DNA of 18,618 nt from SIG607 sp045601805 (GTDB taxonomy: Bacteria; Bacillota; Clostridia; Oscillospirales; Acutalibacteraceae), in NCBI GenBank assembly GCA_045601805.1, contig JAZSAJ010000038.1, positions 1-18,618 on the forward strand, written 5' to 3'. A program made the translations under genes and the position numbers. The first letter of the stretch is position 1. Each line of letters starts with the position of its first letter. The notes under the pieces are model-generated. The model saw nothing but the letters and a program-made list of their open reading frames with translations. It had not been told where the DNA came from and searched no databases. Shown one piece after another: positions 6,011 to 13,758 of the stretch.

Positions 6011-6308
6011 TAAAATACTAACTTTGCTTGGATTTGCAAGTAAATCGGGCAACCTTTCTTTTGGGGCAGACGCCGTAAAAGAAAGTGTAAAAAAAGGCAA
6101 AGCAAAACTTGTTTTGGTTGCCTGCGATATTTCGCAAAAAAGTTTAAAGGAAATATCCTTTACAGCCGAAAAATTCGGTGTTCAGGTTGTTTCCGTAATT
6201 TATACAATAGAAACCCTTTCTCATGCCACAGGGCATAAGGGCGGCATAATTTCGGTTAATGAATCGGGATTTGCCGAAACTATCAGAGGAGGTATTGCTA
6301 ATGGCTAA
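6003..6308 (+). CDS. ylxQ: L7Ae-like ribosomal protein YlxQ
   Basis: The 101-residue protein belongs to the L7Ae/L30e/S12e family of kink-turn RNA binders. It starts NDKILTLLGFASKSGNLSFG and contains GKAKLVLVACDISQKS, both typical of YlxQ. The start is TTG 6003, placed inside the end of rnpM, with AAAGGAG about 10 nt upstream; no ATG or GTG near this point fits the family N-terminus. Its stop overlaps infB by 8 bases. The exact RNA target of YlxQ is not well established. Confidence 0.92.
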   Translation: MNDKILTLLGFASKSGNLSFGADAVKESVKKGKAKLVLVACDISQKSLKEISFTAEKFGVQVVSVIYTIETLSHATGHKGGIISVNESGFAETIRGGIANG

Positions 6309-8829
6309 AATTAAAATAAGTGATTTGGCTAAAGATTTAGCGTGGTCTAATAAAGAACTAATTACATTTATTTCCGATAAAATGGGCGTTGAAAAGAAAA
6401 GCGGCGCTTCGCTTGAAGAAACGGAATTTGATGTTCTTTTTGAACTAATTACAAAGGAAAACGAAGTTAAAAGTTTTGATGCTTATTTTGCTTTGGGCGC
6501 TGACGCAAGGGAAAAACACGCGGCAGAGCGTAAGGCGGAAAAAGATAAAAAACTTGCTGACCAAATGGCAATTTTAGCGCAACTTAAAGCGGCTCAAGAA
6601 GCGCAAAATAAAGAAAAAGCAACAGAAAAAGTTGCCGAACAACCTAAAAAAGAAGAACCCAAAAAACAAGAAACCGTAAAGGCAGAGGTTAAAGAAGAAC
6701 CAAAGAAAGCCGAGCCCAAAAAGGCAGAACCAAAAAAGGCGGAACCTAAAAAGGCAGAGCCCCGTAAAGAAGAACCCAAAAAAGAGTTCAAGCCATCTGA
6801 CCCCAATCCGTTTAAAAAGCGCGAAAAAGAAAATGTGGGTGCTGCGCCAAACCGCGGACCTGCTGAAATTCGCCGTGTAGATACTCGTTCTAACAATGTT
6901 GATATTGAAAAATACAACGAAAAGTACGAGCGTATTGCCCCTGCAAACTCAATGAAGGACAACTACACACAAAAACAAAAAATTCGCCAAAAATCGCAAG
7001 ACAGACGCCCTCAAGGTGCAAAGCGTGAAACCGAAGCCGATAAACTTCGCCGTATGCAGCTTGAAAAAATTAAGAAAACTCCCATTACCGTTACTGTTGG
7101 CGATGAAATTAGTGTTGGTGATTTGGCTTCTCAACTTAAAAAGACAGCTGCCGAAGTTATTAAAACACTTTTAAAACTTGGTATGATGGCAACCGTTAAC
7201 CAAATGATTGACTATGATACAGCTGAAATTGTTGTAACCGAAATGGGCGCCCGTATTAAGCGTGAAGTGGTTGTAACCATTGAAGAACGCATTATGGACG
7301 AATTTGAAGATACCGAAGAAACCTTAAAACCCAGAGACCCGGTTGTTGTTGTAATGGGTCATGTTGACCACGGTAAAACTTCTATACTTGACGCTATTCG
7401 CAACAGTTCGGTAACCGATACCGAAGCCGGCGGTATTACACAGCATATTGGTGCGTACCGTGTATCTTACGGCGGTCAAAACCTTACCTTCCTTGATACT
7501 CCGGGTCACGCCGCATTTACCGCAATGCGCCAACGCGGTGCAATGGCAACCGATATTGCGGTTTTGGTTGTTGCAGCAGACGACGGTATTATGCCTCAAA
7601 CAATTGAAGCAATTAACCACGCCAAAGTTGCAGGTGTGCAAATTATTGTTGCAATAAACAAAATGGATAAACCCGAAGCAAACCCCGACCGCGTTTTGCA
7701 ACAGTTAACCGAACACGAACTTGTTCCTGAAAAATGGGGTGGTGATGTTATTTGCGTTCCTGTTTCGGCAAAAACAAGGGACGGTATTGATACCTTAATT
7801 GAAAACATTATTCTTGTTGCCGAAATGCTTGAACTTAAAGCAAACCCCGACCGCAAAGCAAAGGGTATTGTTATTGAAGCAAAACTTGATAAAGGCCGCG
7901 GTCCCGTTGCAACCCTTTTGGTACAGGGCGGTACACTTCACGCAGGTGATATTGTTGTTGCAGGTACTGCCGTTGGCCGTGTTCGTACAATGACAAACGA
8001 AAATTCAAAGGCGCTTAAAGTAGCAGGACCTTCTGTTCCTGTTGAAATTACAGGTCTTGATGAAACTCCTGCTGCAGGCGATAGTTTTGATGCCGTTTCC
8101 GATGAACGCCTTGCTCGTGAACTTGTTGAACAGCGTAAGCAAAAACAGAAAGACGAAATGTTCTCGTCTGCTAATAAAGTTACCTTGGATAATCTTTTCT
8201 CGCAACTTAGCGAGGGCGAAACTAAAGAACTTTGTGTTGTTGTTAAAGCCGATGTTCAGGGTTCTGTTGAAGCGGTTAAAGATTCGCTTGTTAAACTGTC
8301 AAACGATGAAGTTAAAGTTAAGGTTATTCACGGCGGTGTTGGTGCAATTAACGAAACCGATGTTATGCTTGCTTCAACAAGCGGCGCCATTATTGTTGGC
8401 TTTAATGTTCGCCCCGATGCAGTTGCAAAAGAAAGCGCTGCGCGTGACGGTGTTGATATTCGCACCTATAGAATTATTTACGACTGCATAAACGAAATTG
8501 AAGCTGCTATGAAAGGTATGCTTGCACCCAAAACACGCGAAGTTATTTTGGGCAATGTTGAAGTACGCGATACCTATAAAATTTCTAATGTTGGCACAAT
8601 TGCCGGTTCTTATGTAACCGACGGTAAAGTTGCAAGAAACTGTCTTATTCGTGTTGTTCGTGACGGTATTGTTATTGCCGAAGATGCTATTGCATCGCTG
8701 CGCCGCTTTAAAGACGATGTAAAAGAAGTTGCACAGGGTTACGAATGCGGTATTAGTCTTGAAAAATTTGCCGATATTAAAATTGGCGACATTTTAGAAG
8801 CGTTCATTATTGAGGAGTACAGAGATTAA
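6301..8829 (+). CDS. infB: Translation initiation factor IF-2
   Basis: The 842-residue GTPase brings initiator tRNA to the 30S subunit and promotes subunit joining. The N-terminus (AKIKISDLAKDLAWSNKELI) is the IF2N domain. A long charged linker, rich in K, E, A and P, covers about residues 85-270. The second IF2N domain follows, then the GTP-binding domain with GHVDHGKT (353-360), DTPGHAAFTAMR and NKMD, then domains II, III and the C-terminal initiator-tRNA domain. ATG 6301 with GAGGAGG just upstream is chosen over an in-frame ATG at 6259 inside ylxQ. It overlaps ylxQ by 8 bases, and rbfA by one base (TAATG). Confidence 0.98.
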   Translation: MAKIKISDLAKDLAWSNKELITFISDKMGVEKKSGASLEETEFDVLFELITKENEVKSFDAYFALGADAREKHAAERKAEKDKKLADQMAILAQLKAAQEAQNKEKATEKVAEQPKKEEPKKQETVKAEVKEEPKKAEPKKAEPKKAEPKKAEPRKEEPKKEFKPSDPNPFKKREKENVGAAPNRGPAEIRRVDTRSNNVDIEKYNEKYERIAPANSMKDNYTQKQKIRQKSQDRRPQGAKRETEADKLRRMQLEKIKKTPITVTVGDEISVGDLASQLKKTAAEVIKTLLKLGMMATVNQMIDYDTAEIVVTEMGARIKREVVVTIEERIMDEFEDTEETLKPRDPVVVVMGHVDHGKTSILDAIRNSSVTDTEAGGITQHIGAYRVSYGGQNLTFLDTPGHAAFTAMRQRGAMATDIAVLVVAADDGIMPQTIEAINHAKVAGVQIIVAINKMDKPEANPDRVLQQLTEHELVPEKWGGDVICVPVSAKTRDGIDTLIENIILVAEMLELKANPDRKAKGIVIEAKLDKGRGPVATLLVQGGTLHAGDIVVAGTAVGRVRTMTNENSKALKVAGPSVPVEITGLDETPAAGDSFDAVSDERLARELVEQRKQKQKDEMFSSANKVTLDNLFSQLSEGETKELCVVVKADVQGSVEAVKDSLVKLSNDEVKVKVIHGGVGAINETDVMLASTSGAIIVGFNVRPDAVAKESAARDGVDIRTYRIIYDCINEIEAAMKGMLAPKTREVILGNVEVRDTYKISNVGTIAGSYVTDGKVARNCLIRVVRDGIVIAEDAIASLRRFKDDVKEVAQGYECGISLEKFADIKIGDILEAFIIEEYRD
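6703..6762 (+). repeat. Four KKAEP repeats in the IF-2 linker
   Basis: Four consecutive 15-bp units each encode KKAEP (residues 135-154) and are flanked by related KEEP units. The DNA copies differ at third codon positions (for example GCC, GCA, GCG), so the peptide repeat is older than a fresh slippage event. Such charged linkers vary widely between IF-2 proteins. Confidence 0.85.
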
Positions 8830-9197
8830 TGGCTGGTTTTAAAATTGACAGACTTACTTCTGATATTCGCCTTGCTATGTCTGCTATTTTAAGGGAAGTA
8901 AAAGACCCAAGAGTAAGTAAAATGCTTAGCATTATTAAGGTAGATGTTAGCGGTGACCTTTCTTACGCTACATTTTATGTTAGCGCAATAGAAGGCGAAC
9001 AGGCAACCAAAGATTCAATAAAGGCGTTAAAGGGCGCCGCCGGTTATATAAGGCGTGAACTTGGTGCGCGTGTAAAAATGCGCAAAGTTCCCGAAGTGCG
9101 CTTTATTGCCGATGATTCATTGGCAAAAAGCGCCAAAATTTCGGCTATAATTGAAACCTTTTCAAAAGGTGGTGAACCGCTTGAAGAAGAAAACTAA
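8829..9197 (+). CDS. rbfA: 30S ribosome-binding factor RbfA
   Basis: The 122-residue KH-like protein acts late in 30S maturation on 16S rRNA. The family pattern is clear: RLTSDIRLAMSAILREVKDPRVS at the N-terminus (the last part being the conserved KDPRV), DLSYATFYVSAI in the middle, then GYIRRELGARVKMRKVPEVRF and DDSLAKSAKI. It starts with an ATG overlapping the infB stop by one base. The TTG start of nrnA lies 17 bases before its end. Confidence 0.96.
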   Translation: MAGFKIDRLTSDIRLAMSAILREVKDPRVSKMLSIIKVDVSGDLSYATFYVSAIEGEQATKDSIKALKGAAGYIRRELGARVKMRKVPEVRFIADDSLAKSAKISAIIETFSKGGEPLEEEN

Positions 9198-10176
9198 CAA
9201 TTTAATTACTTTAAAGGAAACCGCAAAGTTTTTAAAGAAAAACAATAATTATTGTGTTTTATGCCACGCTTCGCCCGATGGTGATACCTTGGGCGCTGCA
9301 GCGGCGTTGGTTATTGCGCTTAAAAAAATGGGCAAAAATGCGTTTATTGTATGTCCCGATGAAATACCCGAAAAATATTCTTATTTTTTAAGCAAAGATT
9401 TTTTAAATAAGTGCGAATATTCAACCGCCGTAGCGGTTGATGTTGCCGATATGCAGTTGCTTGGTAGTTTGGCAGAAGAATTTAACGGCAAAATTGATTT
9501 GTGCATTGACCACCATATTTCAAACACAAAATATGCAAAAATGCTGTATTTAGATTCAAACGCTTCGGCAACTTGTGAATCTATTTATGAACTGCTTAAA
9601 CTAATGAAAATAGAACTTGACGAAGAAATTGCTTCGGCTTTGTATACGGGCATTAGCACCGATACCGGTTCCTTTAAGTATTCAAATGTAACTGCAAAAA
9701 CCCATAAAATTGCGGCCGAACTTTACGGTTATAACATTAACGCGTGTAAAATAAGCAAACTTATGTTTGATACAAAATCTAAATGTGTGGTAGCGCTTGA
9801 AAAGGCGGCAATGAACAGCGCCGAGTTTTATTTTGGTGATCGTTGTTTTGTTATGGCTGTTACACAGGATATGCTTAATGAAACAGGTTGCAAAGATAAC
9901 GAACTTGAAGGGCTTGCCGCAATAACAAGAAGTATTGAAGGCGTTTTGGTGGGCGTTACAATTAAACAAAAAGAAAGCGACACATATAAAGTTTCGCTTC
10001 GTACAGAAACTGGAATAGATGCTTCACAAATTTGTGCCACACTTGGTGGCGGCGGTCACAAAGCGGCGGCAGGTTGCACACTTAGAGGCAGTTTAAGCGA
10101 AGTTAAAGAGCAACTGCTTAAACAGGTAAAAATTGCCTTGGAGGAAAAAGATGCAGGGATTTCTACTAATAGATAA
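9181..10176 (+). CDS. nrnA: DHH-DHHA1 phosphoesterase, nanoRNase/pAp phosphatase NrnA type
   Basis: The 331-residue enzyme should degrade short oligoribonucleotides and/or dephosphorylate 3'-phosphoadenosine 5'-phosphate. Metal-binding motifs are present: HASPDGD (29-35), VDVAD (86-90), the DHH triad (110-112), and TGISTDTG (156-163). The DHHA1 substrate-binding domain shows GGGGHKAAAG (289-298). Related cyclic-dinucleotide phosphodiesterases carry extra N-terminal sensory domains, which are absent here. TTG 9181 is chosen because AAAAGGTGG (9164-9172) lies 8 nt before it; GTG 9169, GTG 9172 and TTG 9151 are alternatives. It overlaps rbfA and truB, the usual location in Firmicutes. Confidence 0.9.
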   Translation: MKKKTNNLITLKETAKFLKKNNNYCVLCHASPDGDTLGAAAALVIALKKMGKNAFIVCPDEIPEKYSYFLSKDFLNKCEYSTAVAVDVADMQLLGSLAEEFNGKIDLCIDHHISNTKYAKMLYLDSNASATCESIYELLKLMKIELDEEIASALYTGISTDTGSFKYSNVTAKTHKIAAELYGYNINACKISKLMFDTKSKCVVALEKAAMNSAEFYFGDRCFVMAVTQDMLNETGCKDNELEGLAAITRSIEGVLVGVTIKQKESDTYKVSLRTETGIDASQICATLGGGGHKAAAGCTLRGSLSEVKEQLLKQVKIALEEKDAGISTNR

Positions 10177-11038
10177 ACCCAAAGATTTAACCTCTTTTTC
10201 GGTGGCATCAAGAATTAGGCATTTAACGGGTGAAAAACGCGTTGGCCACAGCGGTACGCTTGACCCAATGGCAACCGGTGTGCTTGGTATTTTTATTGGC
10301 AGGGCAACGGTGCTGTCAAGTTATTTGCTTGATTCCGATAAAGAATATACCGCAAAAATAATGCTTGGTAAGGCAACCGATACCGAAGACATAACGGGCA
10401 CTGTTATAAAAACCGCCCAAGTTAATGTTACTAATAATGACATAAAAAGGGTTTTAGAAGAATTTGTTGGCCAAATTAGTCAAATACCGCCAATGTATTC
10501 GGCAATTAAAAAGAACGGTGTTCCGCTTTATAAACTTGCGCGCGAGGGCAAAGAAATTAAACGCGAACCCCGAAATATAACCATTTTTAGCATAGAACTT
10601 TTAAGCGAACTTGACGAATCTAACTGTTTTGTGATTTCGGTTAGGTGCAGTAAAGGCACCTATATTCGTTCGCTTTGCCGCGATATTGGCGAACGCCTTG
10701 GTTGTTTTGCAACTTTGTGTGAATTAAGGCGCACTGCAACCGCCGGTTTTAAAATTAGCCAGGCAATTCCGTTAAGCAAATTAACCAAAGAAAACATAAC
10801 GGACTATATTTTGCCGTGCTCCTTTGCGGTACAGCATTTAAAAGAAATTACCGTAACCGAAAAACAGGCAAAGCGCTTTTCTTGTGGCGGCGAACTTGCG
10901 CTTGACCGCCTAAATTTAAGCGGTGTAAACGAAAAAGAAGTAATAAGGGTAAATTATAATAATATATTTTTAGGTCTTGGCGAAGTAAATTTAGAAAGCA
11001 ATTTGCTAAAGGTTAAAAATGTACTGAATACTATTTAA
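10151..11038 (+). CDS. truB: tRNA pseudouridine(55) synthase TruB
   Basis: The 295-residue enzyme isomerises uridine 55 in the T loop of tRNAs. The N-terminal GFLLIDKPKDLTSFSV and the catalytic motif GHSGTLDPMATGVL with D38 are present. RCSKGTYIRSLCRDIGERLG, typical of the fold, follows, and a variable C-terminal part ends the protein. ATG 10151 is preceded by TTGGAGG (10138-10144). The gene overlaps the end of nrnA by 26 bases. ribF follows after 12 bp. Confidence 0.97.
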   Translation: MQGFLLIDKPKDLTSFSVASRIRHLTGEKRVGHSGTLDPMATGVLGIFIGRATVLSSYLLDSDKEYTAKIMLGKATDTEDITGTVIKTAQVNVTNNDIKRVLEEFVGQISQIPPMYSAIKKNGVPLYKLAREGKEIKREPRNITIFSIELLSELDESNCFVISVRCSKGTYIRSLCRDIGERLGCFATLCELRRTATAGFKISQAIPLSKLTKENITDYILPCSFAVQHLKEITVTEKQAKRFSCGGELALDRLNLSGVNEKEVIRVNYNNIFLGLGEVNLESNLLKVKNVLNTI

Positions 11039-11050
11039 AGGAGGGTAAAT

Positions 11051-11902
11051 ATGGAAACAGCAATAGCGCTTGGAACTTTTGACGGTGTGCATTACGGTCA
11101 TAAACAAGTGTTAAAAATGGCACAGGAAAACGAATTTTCTGTGGCTTTGGTTTTCAGTTTGCCCCCAAAATATTACTTTTTAAATAAAGGCATTGCCATA
11201 ACCGATGTCAAAAAAAAGGAAGAAACAATACTTTCGCTTGGCATAAAAAAGGTAGAGTTTTTAGATTTTTTAAAGGTTAAGGATATTAGCGCCGAAGATT
11301 TTTTTAATAACCTTTTAAAAATTTATAACCCCAAAAAAATTTACTGCGGTGAAAATTATTCGTTTGGTAAATGCGGAGCAGGGGATATAAACCTTTTAAA
11401 AGCCCTTTGCGAAAAAAACAGTATAGCGCTTGTTGTTGTTCCGTTTGTGTGTGCAGGCGGTGAAATAATTTCCAGTTCTCTTATAAGAAACCTTTTAAAA
11501 GAGGGTAATATAAAAAAGGCAAACAGTTTAATGGTTTCGCCATTTTCTTTTATAGCACCGGTGACAGAAGGGGACAAGCGTGGCAGAACAATTGGCTTCC
11601 CAACAATAAACCAACCCTACCCAAAGGAAAATACAGAGGTAAAATTTGGGGTTTATTCTTCTTGGGTTTTTATTAACGGAAAAGAATATAAAAGCATAAC
11701 AAACATCGGTATAAGACCTACTTACGAAACAAAAGAAGTGTATGCCGAAACCCACATTATTGGTTTTCAGGGTGATTTGTACGGCAAAGAAATTAGGGTT
11801 TACTTAAAAGACTTTTTAAGGGAAGAAAGGAAATTTTCTTCGCTTTTAGAACTAAAAGAAACAATAGGGAATGACCTTAATAAATTAAAAAGTGAGGTAT
11901 AA
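11051..11902 (+). CDS. ribF: Bifunctional riboflavin kinase/FAD synthetase
   Basis: The 283-residue enzyme makes FMN from riboflavin and then FAD from FMN. The N-terminal nucleotidyltransferase has GTFDGVHYGH (8-17), YCGENYSFGKCGAGD (98-112) and ISSSLIR (140-146). The C-terminal riboflavin kinase domain has GRTIGFPTIN (178-187), FGVYSSWVFINGKEY and SITNIGIRPTY, with AETHIIGFQGDLYGK. It is a little shorter than the usual 305-315 residues. AAAGGAGGG lies 5 nt before ATG 11051. It is the last housekeeping gene of the operon here; the rpsO that often follows is not present. Confidence 0.96.
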   Translation: METAIALGTFDGVHYGHKQVLKMAQENEFSVALVFSLPPKYYFLNKGIAITDVKKKEETILSLGIKKVEFLDFLKVKDISAEDFFNNLLKIYNPKKIYCGENYSFGKCGAGDINLLKALCEKNSIALVVVPFVCAGGEIISSSLIRNLLKEGNIKKANSLMVSPFSFIAPVTEGDKRGRTIGFPTINQPYPKENTEVKFGVYSSWVFINGKEYKSITNIGIRPTYETKEVYAETHIIGFQGDLYGKEIRVYLKDFLREERKFSSLLELKETIGNDLNKLKSEV

Positions 11903-11904
11903 TT

Positions 11905-12156
11905 ATGGAAGAAAAATATAGACCGCTTTCTCCTTGGGCATATTTTGGTTACAGTTTACTTTTTGGCATACCGCTTATTGGCTTAATATTTTTGCTTATT
12001 TTCTCTTTTAATTCGCGAAACATTAACCGCCGTAATTTTGCGCGTTCTTTCTTTTGTTCGGCACTTTTTTGGATTTTGTTTATTGTAGCGTCACTAATAG
12101 TTGCAATTTTTGTTTTTGATTTTGATTATACAGTTTTATTAAACTACTTAAAATAA
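11905..12156 (+). CDS. Small two-helix membrane protein, function unknown
   Basis: The 83-residue protein starts MEEKYRPLSPWAYFGYSLLF and has two hydrophobic segments, about 14-32 and 48-71, with the basic NSRNINRRNFARS loop between them. I know of similar short proteins in Clostridia but cannot give a function. It begins 2 bp after the ribF stop, with GTGAGG inside the end of ribF as a likely ribosome binding site, so it is cotranscribed with the nusA-infB operon. The operon terminator follows at once. The basic loop suggests the N- and C-termini face outward, with the loop in the cytosol, if the positive-inside rule holds. Confidence 0.8.
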   Translation: MEEKYRPLSPWAYFGYSLLFGIPLIGLIFLLIFSFNSRNINRRNFARSFFCSALFWILFIVASLIVAIFVFDFDYTVLLNYLK

Positions 12157-12188
12157 AAAAGGACTTAACTTTTGTTAAGTCCTTTTTT
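12155..12188. terminator. Bidirectional terminator between the nusA-infB operon and the deacetylase gene
   Basis: A perfect 15-bp stem (12155-12169 with 12174-12188, core GGACTTAAC / GTTAAGTCC) with a TTTT loop is flanked by A and T runs on both sides. It works symmetrically for both convergent transcripts and touches both stop codons. Confidence 0.9.
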
Positions 12189-13597
12189 TAGTTTAGTACG
12201 CCGTGGTGGGCGGTGGGTGAAAGTTCGGTTAGCGGTAAAAACTTTATGCCGTTTTTTATTCCGTATTCAAGAATAATTGGAAGCGATTCAATGTTTGCGC
12301 CGTTCATATCGTGCATAAGCACAACGTTTTCTTTATGGGTAATTCGGTTAATTACATTATGGGCAATATATTCCGGGTTTCTACTGTTTCTTGACCCGTC
12401 GGCATCGCCCGAACTTACATTCCAATCAAAGTAAATATAACCTTGTTCGGTTACTTCTTTTACAAGTTCACTCATAATGCCTTTCGCGTATTTTCGGCTT
12501 ATTGTGTTTGAAGAACCGCCCGGAAAACGCATTAAGCGGGTGTAACTGCCTGTTTGAATTTTTATAACTTCGTTTATCGCCTGTAAATCTTCAATAAACG
12601 CTTCTTTACTGCGGTAAATTGAATATTGGTGCGAATAGGTGTGGGCAGCAATTGTGTGGCCGTCTTTGGCGGCTTCGGCAATGTAATTTTGCCAATCAGG
12701 TTTTTGGTTGGTTACGAAAAATGTTGCTTTAACATCAAACTGCCTTAAAACTTCAAGAATTCTTGGTGTGTAAACGCAAGGCCCATCGTCAAAGGTTAAA
12801 TAAACAATTTTTTGTGCACTGTTTTCGGCTTCTTTTTCGGGGTCGTAAACCACAACTTTTCTACTTACTGTGCTAATATTGTGCGAAGAATCAAAAACAG
12901 TATAGGTTAGGGTGTGTGTGCCCACTTTGTGTAATTTTTCGTAACCTGTTACCTTGGTTTTATAGGTGATATCGCCGTCAATATTGTCTGTTGCCGTAAA
13001 ACCCGGTTCTTCAAATTCCGAACTAACCTGTAAAAAAACCGTAGAAAAACCCGAAAGGGTAATAACAGGCGGAGCTGTATCGTTTACGCGAGTCACTTTA
13101 ATTTCTTTTTTGGCTTTGTTGCCAAAAGTGTCGGTTGCAGAAATTAAAATTTTATCTTGGTTAAAAGAAAGCGTTGCACGGCTTGTTATATCGCCGTCAA
13201 TGTTATCGGTTACATTAAATGAAAATTTATAATCATTAAGCGCCATACCCACGGGCACAGTAACATTGTTTGGCGCCGTAATAACGGGCGCTATAACATC
13301 AACAACCCTTACCTTACGCACCGCACTTGCCGTTTTTTCGCCGCTTTTTGCGGTGTATGTAACCAAATAAGTGCCAATTTTTTGCGTATCAACTTCGCCC
13401 TGACAAGCAACACTTAACGGCTTTAATTTGTAATACGCCAAACAACCGTTTTCGTTATACTTTTCGCCCAAAGCCAAAGTAACGGTATTGCTGCCGTTTA
13501 TTTTCATATTAATAGAATTATAGTTTTTATAAAAAAACAACCCAACCGCTAAAATTAAAATAAGTAGCGGTATTAAAAATTTAAAAATCCTTTTCAA
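12188..13597 (-). CDS. Membrane-anchored polysaccharide deacetylase (CE4/NodB) with three Ig-like repeats
   Basis: The product has 469 residues from TTG 13597. An N-terminal hydrophobic segment (about 4-23) after KR should anchor it with the rest outside the cell. Three Ig-like repeats of the bacterial DUF5011 type follow (about 28-99, 101-170, 176-250), two containing the phrase TDNIDGDIT. The NodB catalytic domain has all five CE4 motifs: TFDDGP (268-273, D270 and D271), HTYSH (319-323), RFPGG (357-361), DWN (391-393) and LMHD (427-430). It probably removes acetyl groups from peptidoglycan or another surface glycan. The start is TTG 13597, because GGTGAT, which pairs with the 16S rRNA end, is properly spaced before it; TTG 13609 and GTG 13606 are alternatives. 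No partner gene lies next to it. Confidence 0.88.
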   Translation of the reverse strand: MKRIFKFLIPLLILILAVGLFFYKNYNSINMKINGSNTVTLALGEKYNENGCLAYYKLKPLSVACQGEVDTQKIGTYLVTYTAKSGEKTASAVRKVRVVDVIAPVITAPNNVTVPVGMALNDYKFSFNVTDNIDGDITSRATLSFNQDKILISATDTFGNKAKKEIKVTRVNDTAPPVITLSGFSTVFLQVSSEFEEPGFTATDNIDGDITYKTKVTGYEKLHKVGTHTLTYTVFDSSHNISTVSRKVVVYDPEKEAENSAQKIVYLTFDDGPCVYTPRILEVLRQFDVKATFFVTNQKPDWQNYIAEAAKDGHTIAAHTYSHQYSIYRSKEAFIEDLQAINEVIKIQTGSYTRLMRFPGGSSNTISRKYAKGIMSELVKEVTEQGYIYFDWNVSSGDADGSRNSRNPEYIAHNVINRITHKENVVLMHDMNGANIESLPIILEYGIKNGIKFLPLTELSPTAHHGVLN

Positions 13598-13626
13598 AAC
13601 AATCACCAAAAATATTAGATATAACC

Positions 13627-13654
13627 ATTATATAATAAAGAAATTTTTTTGCAA
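13627..13654 (-). promoter_or_regulatory. Sigma-A promoter of the deacetylase gene
   Basis: On the minus strand, TTGCAA (13649-13654) and TATAAT (13627-13632) are separated by 16 bp. The predicted start lies about 20 bp before the TTG start codon. It is divergent from the lepA promoter, with 43 bp between the two -35 boxes. Confidence 0.65.
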
Positions 13655-13697
13655 TATTTTTTAGAAAATTGTTAAAAAATGTCACTTTAAAATTGTG

Positions 13698-13726
13698 TTG
13701 TAAAATTTTAAAAAATATGTTAAAAT
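13698..13726 (+). promoter_or_regulatory. Sigma-A promoter of lepA
   Basis: TTGTAA (13698-13703) and TAAAAT (13721-13726) are separated by 17 bp with a TGN extended -10. The predicted start lies about 25 nt before the GTG start codon. Confidence 0.6.
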
Positions 13727-13758
13727 TTAATGTAATAATTTAAAAAGGAGAACTAACT

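Noticed and set aside
6594..6962. A long minus-strand frame opposite infB, rich in Ser, Gly and Phe
   Set aside because: It is the antisense shadow of the charged KKAEP linker of IF-2, without a ribosome binding site.
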